The notes under the pieces were generated by a model. It was not told the origin of the DNA and made no database searches. It was given only the letters and a program-made list of their open reading frames with translations. DNA of 64,000 nt from assembly GCA_050951725.1 (NCBI GenBank), contig JBMNJO010000012.1, forward strand, positions 248,001-312,000, read 5' to 3'. This stretch comes from DTU052 sp050951725. Its GTDB lineage: Bacteria > Bacillota > Syntrophomonadia > Syntrophomonadales > DTU052. Shown piece by piece: positions 8,660-17,870 of this stretch. The translations under genes were made by a program, and so were the position numbers. Positions within the stretch are counted from its first letter, which is position 1. Each line of letters opens with the position of its first letter.

Positions 8660-9313
8660 ATGTTCGACCTGAATCAAAGACAGGAACGGATTATCGAGAT
8701 TGTAAGAAAGCAAGGGCCGATTACCGGAGAAAAGATTGCCGAAATCCTAGAGGTCACTCGCGCAGCTCTCCGTCCTGATCTGGCAATTCTGACCATGTCG
8801 GGATATCTGGAAGCCAAGCCACGGGTTGGTTACACTTACAAGAGTGAAGGTTTTCACAATGCCATCCGGCGTATTCTTAATCAATACCGGGTGAAGGATG
8901 TAAAATCCATGCCGGTAGTGATCCCGGAGACTTCCAGTATCTACGATGGCATCGTTACCCTTTTTACCGAAGATGCGGGCTCTATTTATGTAGTGGATAA
9001 AGAAAACTATTTGACAGGAGTGGTTTCACGAAAGGACTTTTTAAAAACTACTTTGGGACATACTGATCTGTTTAAGGTCCCGGTCAGCGTTATCATGACG
9101 CGTATGCCTAATGTCGTAACCTGTACCCTGGATGACAAGGTGGTTGATGCAGCCAAAAAAATTGTGGCTCATGAGATCGACAGCCTTCCTGTGGTGAAGG
9201 TATTTATTGGCGACCGGGGCGAGGAGAAACTTGAGGTAGTAGGTCGCATCACCAAAACCAATATCGCAAGACTATTTCTGGACCTCGCTTATAAGAATAA
9301 CAAGGAGGTTTAA
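8660..9313 (+). CDS. ccpN: HTH-CBS transcriptional regulator, CcpN/YqzB type
   Basis: A 217-residue regulator with an N-terminal winged helix-turn-helix (about residues 1-65) and two CBS domains (about 80-210) expected to bind an adenine nucleotide. In Bacillus the orthologue CcpN, encoded between glyS and the PPDK-regulator-like gene yqfL, represses gluconeogenic genes. Here the same place is followed by the dikinase regulator and ppdK, so control of pyruvate/PEP interconversion is the likely role. The ATG has GAGGTGGG upstream. An AT-rich stretch at 8598-8645 holds the probable promoter, possibly autoregulated. Confidence 0.87.
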   Translation: MFDLNQRQERIIEIVRKQGPITGEKIAEILEVTRAALRPDLAILTMSGYLEAKPRVGYTYKSEGFHNAIRRILNQYRVKDVKSMPVVIPETSSIYDGIVTLFTEDAGSIYVVDKENYLTGVVSRKDFLKTTLGHTDLFKVPVSVIMTRMPNVVTCTLDDKVVDAAKKIVAHEIDSLPVVKVFIGDRGEEKLEVVGRITKTNIARLFLDLAYKNNKEV

Positions 9314-9316
9314 GTT

Positions 9317-10138
9317 TTGGCCACAGGTGTTCCAGGTGTTTACATAATCTCTGATTCGATTGGAGAAACCGCCGAGATGGTGGTTAGAGCGGCTACCAGT
9401 CAATTTGACTCGGGTAAAATCGAGATTAGAAGGATACCCAATGTTGGTGATACAGATACTATAGACAGGGTTTTGGAACAGGCAGTTGAGACAAAGGCAA
9501 TGATAGCTTTTACTCTGGCGTTGCCGGAACTCAAAGAGTATCTGATACAAAAAGCGGCTTCAGCGGGCGTTATTACCGTTGATATATTGTCGCCAATAAT
9601 GGATGCGGTTGAACGGTCAACCGGACTGACACCCCACCGGGAACCAGGTATCTTGCGCAAGGTTGATGAGATCTATTTCCGTCGGGTTGAAGCGATTGAG
9701 TTCGCGGTCAGATACGATGACGGCAAGAACCCGCGCGGGATAATGCTGGCTGATATCGTGCTGGTTGGAGTGTCACGAACCTCCAAAACCCCACTCTCAA
9801 TGTACCTGGCACACAAGCGGATCAAGGTAGCCAATGTGCCTCTGGTACCAGAAGTTGCCCCTCCCGAGGAACTGTTCCAAGTGGAAAAGGGGAGACTTAT
9901 CGGACTAACTATTGATCCCCAGCAACTATTATCGATACGCAAGGAAAGGTTAAAAAGTCTCGGATTGATGGCGGACGCCAATTATGCCAACGAGAACCGA
10001 ATTCTTAAGGAGATGGAATTCGCTCATCAGATCATGCGCAGATTAGGCTGTCCCATAATTGACGTTACTAACCGGGCAGTTGAGGAGACATCCAGCAAAA
10101 TATTAGAAATCTACTATAGGGGGTTAAGTCATGTCTAA
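9317..10138 (+). CDS. Pyruvate, phosphate dikinase regulatory protein (PSRP/DUF299)
   Basis: A 273-residue bifunctional kinase/pyrophosphorylase that inactivates PPDK by ADP-dependent threonine phosphorylation and reactivates it by phosphorolysis. The P-loop-like motif Gly-Val-Ser-Arg-Thr-Ser-Lys-Thr-Pro is at about residues 154-162, and the family N-terminus Ser-Asp-Ser-Ile-Gly-Glu-Thr-Ala is present. The start is TTG behind AAGGAGG, three bases after the upstream regulator. It overlaps ppdK by eight bases, giving a regulator, modifier and target in one operon. Confidence 0.94.
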   Translation: MATGVPGVYIISDSIGETAEMVVRAATSQFDSGKIEIRRIPNVGDTDTIDRVLEQAVETKAMIAFTLALPELKEYLIQKAASAGVITVDILSPIMDAVERSTGLTPHREPGILRKVDEIYFRRVEAIEFAVRYDDGKNPRGIMLADIVLVGVSRTSKTPLSMYLAHKRIKVANVPLVPEVAPPEELFQVEKGRLIGLTIDPQQLLSIRKERLKSLGLMADANYANENRILKEMEFAHQIMRRLGCPIIDVTNRAVEETSSKILEIYYRGLSHV

Positions 10139-12779
10139 GAAGTTTGTTTTCCTGTTTGATGAAGGTGGTGGAGGACAAAGGAAGGAGTTGCTGGGGGGTA
10201 AAGGTGCTAATCTGGCAGAGATGACTAGAATTGGGCTGCCAGTCCCGCCGGGGTTTACCATCAGCACCGAAGCCTGCAATGAGTATTATCGTAACGGCAA
10301 CCAACTGCCCGCCGGACTTCTGGATGAGGTTCAGGTGGCCTTGAAGAAGATAGAAGAAAGAACCGGCAAGAAATTCGGTGACCGGGAGAATCCATTGCTG
10401 GTATCGGTGAGGTCCGGAGCAGCCATTTCAATGCCGGGTATGATGGACACCATTCTCAATCTGGGATTAAATGACGATACGGTAGAAGGCCTGGCTAGAC
10501 TAACCGGCAATAACCGGTTTGCACGCGACTGCTACCGCCGCTTTATTCAGATGTACAGCAATGTGGTTCTGGAAGCGGAACACGGAATGTTTGACTCGGT
10601 TATGGAACGCTATAAGAAACGACTGAACCTCCAGTTTGACTACGAGATTCCCGAGGACAAACTGCTGGATATTATCAAAGAATACAAGGAAATTGTGAAC
10701 CGGGCCACTAACAGTGAGTTTCCACAGGATGTGCAAAAACAACTGGAAATGGCTATCACTGCGGTATTTCAGAGTTGGAATACCCCGCGGGCCAAAGTCT
10801 ATCGCAAAGCCAACAAGATTTCAGATGATCTGGGCACAGCGGTCAATATTCAGTCCATGGCTTTCGGCAATATGGGCACAGATTCCGGTACCGGTGTAGC
10901 TTTTACTCGCAACCCGTCAACCGGTGAGCATGAGCTCTATGGGGAATTTCTGGTAAATGCTCAAGGGGAAGACGTGGTAGCAGGTATTCGCACCCCCTCG
11001 CCAATTAGCAAGTTGCAGGAGGAACTGCCGGATATATATGACGAGTTTGTACAAACCTGTAAGACGCTGGAGCAGCACTATAGAGATATGCAGGACGTTG
11101 AGTTTACGGTTGAAAAGGGTAAGCTCTACATGCTCCAAACCCGTAGCGGCAAGCGCACCGCCCGGGCTGCGGTGAGGGTCGCCTATGAGATGGTCCAAGA
11201 GGGTTTGATCTCGAAAGACGAGGCCCTGTTAAGGGTTGACCCGGAGCAGCTGGATCAACTCCTTCACCGCCAGATTGATCCCCAGGCCAAGCTTGAGGTA
11301 ATTGCCCGCGGGCTTCCGGCCTCTCCAGGAGCAGCTTCTGGTAAAGTGGTTTTTGACGCAGATGAGGCTGAAAAGGCCGGCAATGACGGGGAAAGAATAA
11401 TCCTCGTCCGCAATGAGACCACCCCGGATGACATCCATGGTATTCTCAAGGCTCAAGGCGTTTTGACTGCTCGTGGTGGAATGACCAGCCATGCAGCGGT
11501 TGTGGCTCGCGGGATGGGTAAACCCTGCGTTTGCGGTTGTGAGGCTTTAAGAATCAACGCTGAGACGGGCGAACTGGCGGTTGCGGGGAAAGTAATCAAG
11601 AAGGGCGATATCATTTCCATTGACGGCTCGACCGGAAACGTGGTTTTGGGTGAGGTCCCCATGATTGATCCCACAATCAGCGTTGAATTCGAGACGCTGT
11701 TAACGTGGGCCAATGAGGTTAAACACCTATCGGTCCGTGCTAACGCTGATAATCCGGAGGACGCTTTGAGGGCCCGGGAGTTCGGGGCTGAGGGTATCGG
11801 ATTGTGCCGTACTGAGCACATGTTTATGGCCCAGGAACGCCTGCCGTTCGTTCAGGAAATGATTCTGGCGGAAACCCTGGCGGACAGAGAGAAGGCCCTG
11901 GCCAAACTGCTCCCATTTCAACGGGAAGACTTCTACGGAATCTTCAAAGTAATGGAGTCACTGCCGGTAACCGTAAGGTTGTTGGACCCGCCCTTACATG
12001 AATTCCTTCCCGATGAAAAAGAACTGATGCTCGAGATTGCCGAGTTAAGATTTAAAGGCGGCAATGCCAAGTTGATTGAAGAAAAAGAGGTTCTGCTCAA
12101 AAAGGTCACCAACCTGCACGAGTTCAATCCCATGCTGGGACACCGCGGTACCCGTCTGGGAGTCACCTTCCCCGAGATATATCGCATGCAGGCCCGGGCG
12201 ATATTTGAAGCCGTAGCCCAGCTGAAAAAAGAGGGTGTTAATGTAATGCCCGAGGTTGAGATCCCGCTGGTTATGGACATAAAGGAATTGGCTGCGATGA
12301 AGCAGGAAGTTATCAGTGTCTATGAAGAGGTTAGCCAAGAAACTGGAGTCACATTCGAGTTTAAGGTTGGAACCATGATAGAACTGCCGCGTGCCTGCGT
12401 GGTAGCCGATGAGATTGCAACTGAAGCCGAGTTCTTCTCCTTTGGCACCAATGACCTTACCCAGACCACCCTGGGGTTCAGCCGTGATGATGCTGAAGGT
12501 AAGTTTATCCCCATCTACATTGAAAAGAAAATAATTAATGATAACCCGTTTGCGGTTTTGGATCGCCAGGGGGTAGGCAGCCTGATGAGAATGGCAGTCG
12601 AAAAAGGTCGTAAGATCAAACCTGATCTCCTCATCGGCATATGCGGGGAGCACGGTGGAGAGCCGAGCTCCATAGAATTCTGCCACATGCTGAATCTGGA
12701 GTACGTAAGCTGCTCGCCCTACCGAATCCCCATAGCCAGGCTGGCAGCAGCCCAGGCCGCGATCAGGCACAAAGACTAA
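10131..12779 (+). CDS. ppdK: Pyruvate, phosphate dikinase
   Basis: An 882-residue enzyme interconverting pyruvate, ATP and Pi with PEP, AMP and PPi. The N-terminal ATP-grasp part, the central swivelling domain with the phospho-histidine segment Gly-Gly-Met-Thr-Ser-His-Ala-Ala (about residue 450; the Thr is the regulatory site), and the C-terminal PEP/pyruvate barrel with Cys-Gly-Glu-His-Gly-Gly near residue 838 are all present. Length is standard. In anaerobes PPDK can serve glycolysis or PEP synthesis; direction cannot be told from sequence. A terminator follows at about 12848. Confidence 0.97.
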   Translation: MSKKFVFLFDEGGGGQRKELLGGKGANLAEMTRIGLPVPPGFTISTEACNEYYRNGNQLPAGLLDEVQVALKKIEERTGKKFGDRENPLLVSVRSGAAISMPGMMDTILNLGLNDDTVEGLARLTGNNRFARDCYRRFIQMYSNVVLEAEHGMFDSVMERYKKRLNLQFDYEIPEDKLLDIIKEYKEIVNRATNSEFPQDVQKQLEMAITAVFQSWNTPRAKVYRKANKISDDLGTAVNIQSMAFGNMGTDSGTGVAFTRNPSTGEHELYGEFLVNAQGEDVVAGIRTPSPISKLQEELPDIYDEFVQTCKTLEQHYRDMQDVEFTVEKGKLYMLQTRSGKRTARAAVRVAYEMVQEGLISKDEALLRVDPEQLDQLLHRQIDPQAKLEVIARGLPASPGAASGKVVFDADEAEKAGNDGERIILVRNETTPDDIHGILKAQGVLTARGGMTSHAAVVARGMGKPCVCGCEALRINAETGELAVAGKVIKKGDIISIDGSTGNVVLGEVPMIDPTISVEFETLLTWANEVKHLSVRANADNPEDALRAREFGAEGIGLCRTEHMFMAQERLPFVQEMILAETLADREKALAKLLPFQREDFYGIFKVMESLPVTVRLLDPPLHEFLPDEKELMLEIAELRFKGGNAKLIEEKEVLLKKVTNLHEFNPMLGHRGTRLGVTFPEIYRMQARAIFEAVAQLKKEGVNVMPEVEIPLVMDIKELAAMKQEVISVYEEVSQETGVTFEFKVGTMIELPRACVVADEIATEAEFFSFGTNDLTQTTLGFSRDDAEGKFIPIYIEKKIINDNPFAVLDRQGVGSLMRMAVEKGRKIKPDLLIGICGEHGGEPSSIEFCHMLNLEYVSCSPYRIPIARLAAAQAAIRHKD

Positions 12780-12847
12780 TTGAAGTACTATAGGTGATGC
12801 ATGCAAAGCCTGAAGGCCAGCAATTTGTACGCTTCATGAATAGTCAA

Positions 12848-12897
12848 TATAGGGGTACTGTCACTTAATGAATTAAGAGGCAGTACCCTATCTTTAT
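12848..12897 (+). terminator. Intrinsic terminator after ppdK
   Basis: The arms around 12851-12860 and 12881-12890 pair (GGTACTG with CAGTACC), followed by TATCTTTATT. It closes the ccpN-PSRP-ppdK unit. Confidence 0.7.
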
Positions 12898-13006
12898 TAT
12901 GTTGTTTTCAATTGAATCACAGGCCATTGCGTATGTTCTCAATGTAGCGCCCGAAGAAAGCTGTCCATGGGGCAGGAAACTCATTATTTAAATGGAGGCA
13001 TACTGT

Positions 13007-13357
13007 ATGAAAATCAAAGGTTTTGGTGGAATATTCCTGAGATCAAAGGATGTAGCTTCATTAAGAAGATGGTATGAGGAGACACTTGGGATCTCTTGGG
13101 AGGATTGGAATGGTGCTGTCATTAAGCCGGAAGCTGACAACATAACGATTTTTTCTTTACATGAAGAAGATAGTGATTTATTCCCCAAAGAACAATCTGT
13201 CATGCTGAATTTTCAGGTAGAAAATATTGAAGCCTTTATAGATCATTTCAAGAAGATCGGTATACCACTTTTAGCGGAACCTGAAAAAAGCGAATACGGG
13301 ACCTTTGTTTGGATTGCAGATCCAGAAGGCAGACGGATTGAAATCTGGGAAAAATAA
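13007..13357 (+). CDS. Glyoxalase/bleomycin-resistance (VOC) fold protein
   Basis: A 116-residue single-domain VOC protein with the beta-alpha-beta-beta-beta repeat: an N-terminal Phe-Leu-Arg-Ser-Lys-Asp segment and a C-terminal Asp-Pro-Glu-Gly-Arg-Arg-Ile-Glu-Ile-Trp-Glu, where the Glu is the usual metal ligand. Substrate is unknown; members act as lyases, dioxygenases or resistance proteins. I chose the ATG at 13007 because GGAGG is eight bases upstream, which excludes an earlier in-frame ATG at 12992 that overlaps the ribosome binding site. The gene is visibly more AT-rich than its left neighbours. Confidence 0.85.
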   Translation: MKIKGFGGIFLRSKDVASLRRWYEETLGISWEDWNGAVIKPEADNITIFSLHEEDSDLFPKEQSVMLNFQVENIEAFIDHFKKIGIPLLAEPEKSEYGTFVWIADPEGRRIEIWEK

Positions 13358-13374
13358 GTTCAGGAGGTTTTACA

Positions 13375-13767
13375 GTGAACGAAGTATATAGTTTTTTAAA
13401 GAAGTGCCAGACATATTATATTGCCACTATTGATGGCGATCAGCCCCGGGTACGTCCTTTCGGTACCATCGATATATTTGAAGGCAAGCTCTATATTCAG
13501 ACTGGCAAAGTCAAGAATGTCTCCAAGCAGATGCAGGCAAATCCCAAGGTGGAGATATGTGCTGTGGATGGTGGCGAGTGGCTTCGGATTGCGGCAACTG
13601 TCGTAAGAGATGACAGGGTTGAAGCCAAACAGCATATGCTGGACGCTTATCCAACTTTGCAGGAGATTTATAAAGCTGATGATGACAATACTGAAGTGTT
13701 ATATCTAAAAGATGCTACTGCTACGTTTTATTCATTTACAGCTGAACCCCGGGTAATCAGATTCTAA
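13375..13767 (+). CDS. Pyridoxamine 5'-phosphate oxidase-like flavoprotein
   Basis: A 130-residue split-barrel protein of the PNPOx-like group that usually binds FMN or F420. The segment Gln-Pro-Arg-Val-Arg-Pro-Phe-Gly and the later Phe-Tyr-Ser-Phe-Thr-Ala-Glu-Pro are typical of small clostridial members. The real substrate is not known. The start is GTG behind AGGAGG, 17 bases after the VOC gene, so the two are probably one transcript. Confidence 0.85.
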   Translation: MNEVYSFLKKCQTYYIATIDGDQPRVRPFGTIDIFEGKLYIQTGKVKNVSKQMQANPKVEICAVDGGEWLRIAATVVRDDRVEAKQHMLDAYPTLQEIYKADDDNTEVLYLKDATATFYSFTAEPRVIRF

Positions 13768-14132
13768 ACTATTATGGGGATACGGGAGGCGGCGGATTGT
13801 GGTCCATGACACACCCGCTTGATTCAGTTGCACAGTTATGGCCTGCGGGGTCTGCAAATCGCGATAGGCAATCACCCGCAGTCCCGGAATCGGCAATGTT
13901 CGTTATTTAGGAGAAGAATATACGGCTGAGCCCCCTTTCCTATTTTCCAGGTTGGACCATCTTATCCTCGTTTTAAGTTATTCTGACGATTATTCTGAAA
14001 GATTCTGATCAAAACTTCCTCTTCGTGGCTACTCTCCCTGATGACCGACCCGACGGTCAGACCGGGTTTGGTGAAACCTTAGGACAAAGGTTACGATAGG
14101 TACAACTTATTGGGAAGGGAGGAGAAGACCAC
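13768..14132. other. 365-base intergenic region, no gene recognised
   Basis: I see no convincing coding frame. An ATG frame of 34 codons starts near 13807 but has no ribosome binding site. A short GC-rich near-palindrome lies at about 14047-14070. No match to a riboswitch class I know, although leaders before cell wall hydrolases often carry one. Confidence 0.4.
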
Positions 14133-15143
14133 TTGACCAACAACTGTATAAAGCGGAGTCTGACATCTATTCTCATGGGAATCTTTCTGGTCACTGCTGT
14201 ATTTCTTCCGATAACCAGCTGTTATGCTGCTTACGGAGACAGGCTTTTGTACCACGGAACTGTGGGGGATGATGTTCGTGAACTCCAAAGGGATTTGACA
14301 GGACTTGGATTTAGTACATACGGTGTGGATGGGATTTTTGGTCCCAAAACCCTTAATGCCGTATTGTCTTTCCAAAAAGCCAATGGTCTGGCAGCAGATG
14401 GGATAGCCGGTCCCAACACCAAGACAAAACTTACCGAATTGGTGGGGGGGAAGGGATTCACCTACACGGTAGCCAGCGGAGATAGCTTGTGGTTTCTGGC
14501 CAATCGCTATGGCAGCACCGTAGCAGCGATTAAACAGGCCAATGGCCTGACTTCCGACATGATATACGTTGGACAAAAGCTGACCATACCTGGAAAGGGT
14601 GCCGAGCCGACTGCTCCGGGCAATGTCAATCCTCCAAGTAACCCGGGAAACAGCGAGAAGCCATCCAATCCCGGTAATGTAACTCAGCCCACCACCCCAA
14701 CCAATCCACCCAGTCGGAGTGATCGTTATGGATCACTTGTTGACTGGTCCAAAGTTAATGGGATTTTCAAGGTGGGTATGGTGGCGACGGTTACTGACCT
14801 CGACACCGGAACAACCTGGCAGGTCAAGCGCATGGGCGGCAGCAACCACGCAGATTGTGAGCCGCTAACGGCAGCAGATTCCGCCAAGATGAAAGCAACC
14901 TGGGGCGGAGAATGGAGTTGGGCACGAAGGGCTATAATAGTCTCGGTTGCCGGGCAAAAGATTGCCGCTTCACAACACGCAATGCCGCATGCATCAAAAA
15001 CGATTTCCGACAATAACTTCCCGGGCCATTTTTGTATTCATTTTCTTAACAGCATGACCCATGGCGGAAATCAATGGGCACCTAACCCGGCTCATGCTGA
15101 CAGTGCACACCAAGCGGCTGTTAAAAGGGCAGCCGGTATGTAA
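14133..15143 (+). CDS. Secreted protein with peptidoglycan-binding and LysM domains
   Basis: A 336-residue exported protein. The signal peptide covers about residues 1-33 (ends Ser-Cys-Tyr-Ala-Ala). A PG_binding_1 domain follows (about 38-105, with Asp-Gly-Ile-Phe-Gly-Pro-Lys-Thr), then one LysM domain (about 108-152). After that come a Pro/Asn/Gly-rich linker (to about 190) and a C-terminal domain of about 140 residues with conserved-looking Asn-His-Ala-Asp-Cys, two Trp-rich turns and several His near the end. I do not recognise the last domain's enzyme class; a wall-active hydrolase or spore-cortex role is inference. The start is TTG behind GGGAGGAG. A strong terminator follows at 15299. 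Confidence 0.82.
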   Translation: MTNNCIKRSLTSILMGIFLVTAVFLPITSCYAAYGDRLLYHGTVGDDVRELQRDLTGLGFSTYGVDGIFGPKTLNAVLSFQKANGLAADGIAGPNTKTKLTELVGGKGFTYTVASGDSLWFLANRYGSTVAAIKQANGLTSDMIYVGQKLTIPGKGAEPTAPGNVNPPSNPGNSEKPSNPGNVTQPTTPTNPPSRSDRYGSLVDWSKVNGIFKVGMVATVTDLDTGTTWQVKRMGGSNHADCEPLTAADSAKMKATWGGEWSWARRAIIVSVAGQKIAASQHAMPHASKTISDNNFPGHFCIHFLNSMTHGGNQWAPNPAHADSAHQAAVKRAAGM

Positions 15144-15298
15144 ATGAGAAGATCAGCCTATTGTTCCTGATTACGATTTGGGCATGTCAATAGAATAAGA
15201 TCGGTCAGCGGGGAAAAGTCAATCCATTTCTATGCTGTAGAAGGGTACAATCAAATCGTGCTGACCAAACTATACCATGCAGCCCAAGGGAAAGCCTA

Positions 15299-15340
15299 TA
15301 ACGGGCCGGGAGTGGATCCCCCGGTCCGTTACATTTTTTT
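15299..15340 (+). terminator. Strong intrinsic terminator
   Basis: Arms 15299-15310 and 15319-15332 form an almost perfect 12-base-pair stem with one G-T pair, followed by CATTTTTTT. It lies 156 bases after the LysM gene. The remainder of 15144-15499 shows nothing further that I can support; an open frame across the hairpin (15258-15536) is rejected. Confidence 0.85.
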
Positions 15341-15499
15341 GCATAGAGAACTTGTCGAAGGTTATGTAATCTCGATATTGATTGGCCATAAATCAGTCTT
15401 ATATCAGTATGTAAGTTGCTCCGATAGTATTGAATCGGTTTACGGGTTCACGTGGCTCGGGCGGCAGCCAGGATGCTGGAGATCAGATTCAGACAATAA

Positions 15500-17005
15500 T
15501 TATTGCCCAGAACAAGCGACCTGTCTTTTGTGGTAATCATAGAACATGGTTACATTTGACACCGACTGTTCCAATACGAGTTGTTCATATCTTAACCGAA
15601 AGCCGACGCCAACGTTTATCAGCAGCCCCAGGATTCCGAGTCCCTTGCCGCCATACTGATTAACCAGGTTCTGACGTTCCTGCTTCAAATTATCGAGATT
15701 TTCAGCCTGGTTGAAATATGTCTCCAGCTGTTCCCGCAAATCTGGTCCGGAGTCCTCATTGTCCGCCAGGGTCTTGAAGCGGGCGGTAAAGGATTTCATA
15801 TCCCGTTCGATAGCCTTAGTATCTTTGGATATTTGCTTTACCCGTTCGGGATAAGAGAACTGGGAAGTAAACGGTTTAGTGTTTTCTGATTGTGTTGATG
15901 CGGGCTTGGAACTAACCTGAACAATATCTGGTAATGTATACTCTTTAACGGTCTTGAAATACACTGCCTTACCTACGGAAATCGAGGAATTAAAAACATA
16001 CCTGTTGATAATGAGGTTCTTTCCGGCTTCGACGGTAGACTCCTCAATGAATTGGGCCTCTACGTTTCCGGCTGCCTTGATGACGGACCGGCCTCCGCCG
16101 ATGATACCACCCTTTACAAATATAGAGCCATTAACTGAGGTTACCGAGCCCCCTTCTATTGAGCCCTGGATCTCCACATCGCCCTGTGCCTGTACGTGGG
16201 CACCTGGTCCAACACTACCGAGAACCAGAACCATTCCTTTGGCAGATATTACCCCCATCCGCAAGTCTTCGGGAACCGTGTTTACATCAGCCACTTCCAT
16301 TACAGAGTTTTCCCAGGTTAGGGCTCCGTCCTTGGCCGCTAAAGCGGTGTTTCCCTGGACAGTGACATTATTGCCAACGTTGAACTCCAGATTTCTTCCG
16401 GGTAACGGGTGAACTATCTCACCGAGTACATTGCAGCCAAAGATGCCCAGTGTCGAGGGGGTTCTTTGTGCCAGGACTTCCCCTTGCCGGACCGTAATGA
16501 TACGGCCGGGCTCGTAGGCAAAGCCGTCTTCAACCGGGGAGGGGTCAAGCGTGGGTTGTTGATAGGTGTAGCTTATACTGGCATCCAGACCTCGTTCCGG
16601 AGGATCTCCGGCAGCGATTACTTCACGATATGCGGGACGTTTTAGATTAATAAGGGTCTTTATGCGTTCCAGATTTACCCCGTGAACAATCTGTTTCTCC
16701 TTGAGCTTTTGAAACACCACATCAAGGGGAACCTTTTCTCCAGGTTTGATGTTCAAGGTTAGAAGGGCTGTCATCTTACCAGGCGCTATGGTCAAAATAA
16801 TTTTACCTTCGGGTTCCTCGGGTTTGGTCAGTATGAGAATCTCCTGCCCTACCTTTGCATTTACAATTTCCCTCATAATTTTGCTGACATCAACATCAAG
16901 ACGATGGCGCCTAAGTTCCTGTGAGAGGAGATTCAGGTCAACTTTTCCGGTGACTTTGACGTAATAGCCGTCAAAAGTTTCAACGATTTCAAAATTAGCC
17001 GACAC
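15500..17005 (-). CDS. FapA family protein (DUF342)
   Basis: A 501-residue protein with the FapA/DUF342 architecture. It has an N-terminal alpha/beta part, then a repetitive beta-helix core (about residues 200-370) rich in Gly and Val repeats such as Gly-Ser-Val-Gly-Pro-Gly-Ala-His-Val and Gly-Ser-Ile-Glu-Gly-Gly, and a charged coiled-coil C-terminus (about 390-480). Members are cytoplasmic and are linked to polymer or flagellar control; the biochemical role is not settled. It is the only minus-strand gene in this part and has its own leader region to the right. Confidence 0.88.
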   Translation of the reverse strand: MSANFEIVETFDGYYVKVTGKVDLNLLSQELRRHRLDVDVSKIMREIVNAKVGQEILILTKPEEPEGKIILTIAPGKMTALLTLNIKPGEKVPLDVVFQKLKEKQIVHGVNLERIKTLINLKRPAYREVIAAGDPPERGLDASISYTYQQPTLDPSPVEDGFAYEPGRIITVRQGEVLAQRTPSTLGIFGCNVLGEIVHPLPGRNLEFNVGNNVTVQGNTALAAKDGALTWENSVMEVADVNTVPEDLRMGVISAKGMVLVLGSVGPGAHVQAQGDVEIQGSIEGGSVTSVNGSIFVKGGIIGGGRSVIKAAGNVEAQFIEESTVEAGKNLIINRYVFNSSISVGKAVYFKTVKEYTLPDIVQVSSKPASTQSENTKPFTSQFSYPERVKQISKDTKAIERDMKSFTARFKTLADNEDSGPDLREQLETYFNQAENLDNLKQERQNLVNQYGGKGLGILGLLINVGVGFRLRYEQLVLEQSVSNVTMFYDYHKRQVACSGQ

Positions 17006-17240
17006 ACAAACTCTCCTTTTACTGGAATTTTAATTATTATATCACAGTATATCTTCCAAGAGTGGAAAATACCTGGTGGGATATCATTTGGGTAAAGATT
17101 ATTGGGATAATAATTGACGAAGATCATACAGAATGTAATTTATTCTGGCCAGACAGACAAAATCACAGGAAACTGTTTCCGAAAGAGGAACATACTAATG
17201 AAAGGCGTATATTAAATAAGGTATATGGCGGAGGTGAAGT

Positions 17241-17870
17241 ATGAATAACTTAAAAGAATACCGCCCATTAATCGTTGGCTTGATTGGGAGTCCGGCAAAG
17301 GATGGCAATACTGCATTATTATTGACTGAGGCCATTAAGGTATGTTCGCAGCTGGGAGCCGATACGGAGATGATTCACTGTCGTGAGGCATTGAAGGATT
17401 TAAAGAACCCTTTCTGCATTAATTGTCAGTCTCCATGCCAGGCAAAGTGTGCTGAAGGGAAACCGCTTCAGAAAGCTTTGCAAAGCTTGGGAAGGGCTGA
17501 TGGGCTGATTGTCGGAAGTCCGGTTTATTTTGGTACTGTGTCAGGTCAACTCAAAGCCTTCTGGGATAAAACCCGTTCACTAAGATCAAATAAGAAACTG
17601 TTGAACGTAGTTGGAGGCGCAGTTGCAGTAGGAGCAAGTCCCTACGGGGGACAGGAATCTACTGTCCAGGCTATTCATCATATGATGCTGGTTCAGGGCA
17701 TGTTGATTGTGGGAGACGGGTATATTGAGGACGATTGTGGACATATGGGTGCGATGGCCAAACGGCCTTCTATTAATGATGAAAATGCTTTGAATCGGGT
17801 CCGTATTCTGGCCAAGCGGGTGGTTGAGGTTGCCCGGACAACCAGGGACATCAGGGTGGCCAGGGTATGA
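17241..17870 (+). CDS. NADPH-dependent FMN reductase / iron-sulfur flavoprotein-like
   Basis: A 209-residue flavodoxin-fold protein. The FMN phosphate loop Gly-Ser-Pro-Ala-Lys-Asp-Gly-Asn-Thr is at about residues 16-24. A cysteine group Cys-x2-Cys-x3-Cys-x3-Cys near residues 58-70 resembles the cluster loop of iron-sulfur flavoproteins. Gly-Ser-Pro-Val-Tyr-Phe-Gly near residue 93 is the second flavin contact. The electron partner is unknown. The ATG follows GGAGGTGAAGT, and the end overlaps dgt by four bases. Confidence 0.85.
   Translation: MNNLKEYRPLIVGLIGSPAKDGNTALLLTEAIKVCSQLGADTEMIHCREALKDLKNPFCINCQSPCQAKCAEGKPLQKALQSLGRADGLIVGSPVYFGTVSGQLKAFWDKTRSLRSNKKLLNVVGGAVAVGASPYGGQESTVQAIHHMMLVQGMLIVGDGYIEDDCGHMGAMAKRPSINDENALNRVRILAKRVVEVARTTRDIRVARV

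Noticed and set aside
12045..12806. Minus-strand open frame of 253 codons
   Set aside because: Antisense to the conserved C-terminal domain of ppdK.
13768..14132. Possible cyclic di-AMP or cyclic di-GMP riboswitch before the LysM gene
   Set aside because: Gene context is suggestive, but the conserved core motifs of either class could not be found.
15258..15536. Open frame of 92 codons after the LysM gene
   Set aside because: It runs through a strong terminator hairpin and overlaps the end of the FapA-type gene on the other strand; no ribosome binding site.
17062..17244. Open frame of 60 codons before the flavoprotein gene
   Set aside because: Composition looks non-coding and it overlaps the next start; more likely leader sequence.
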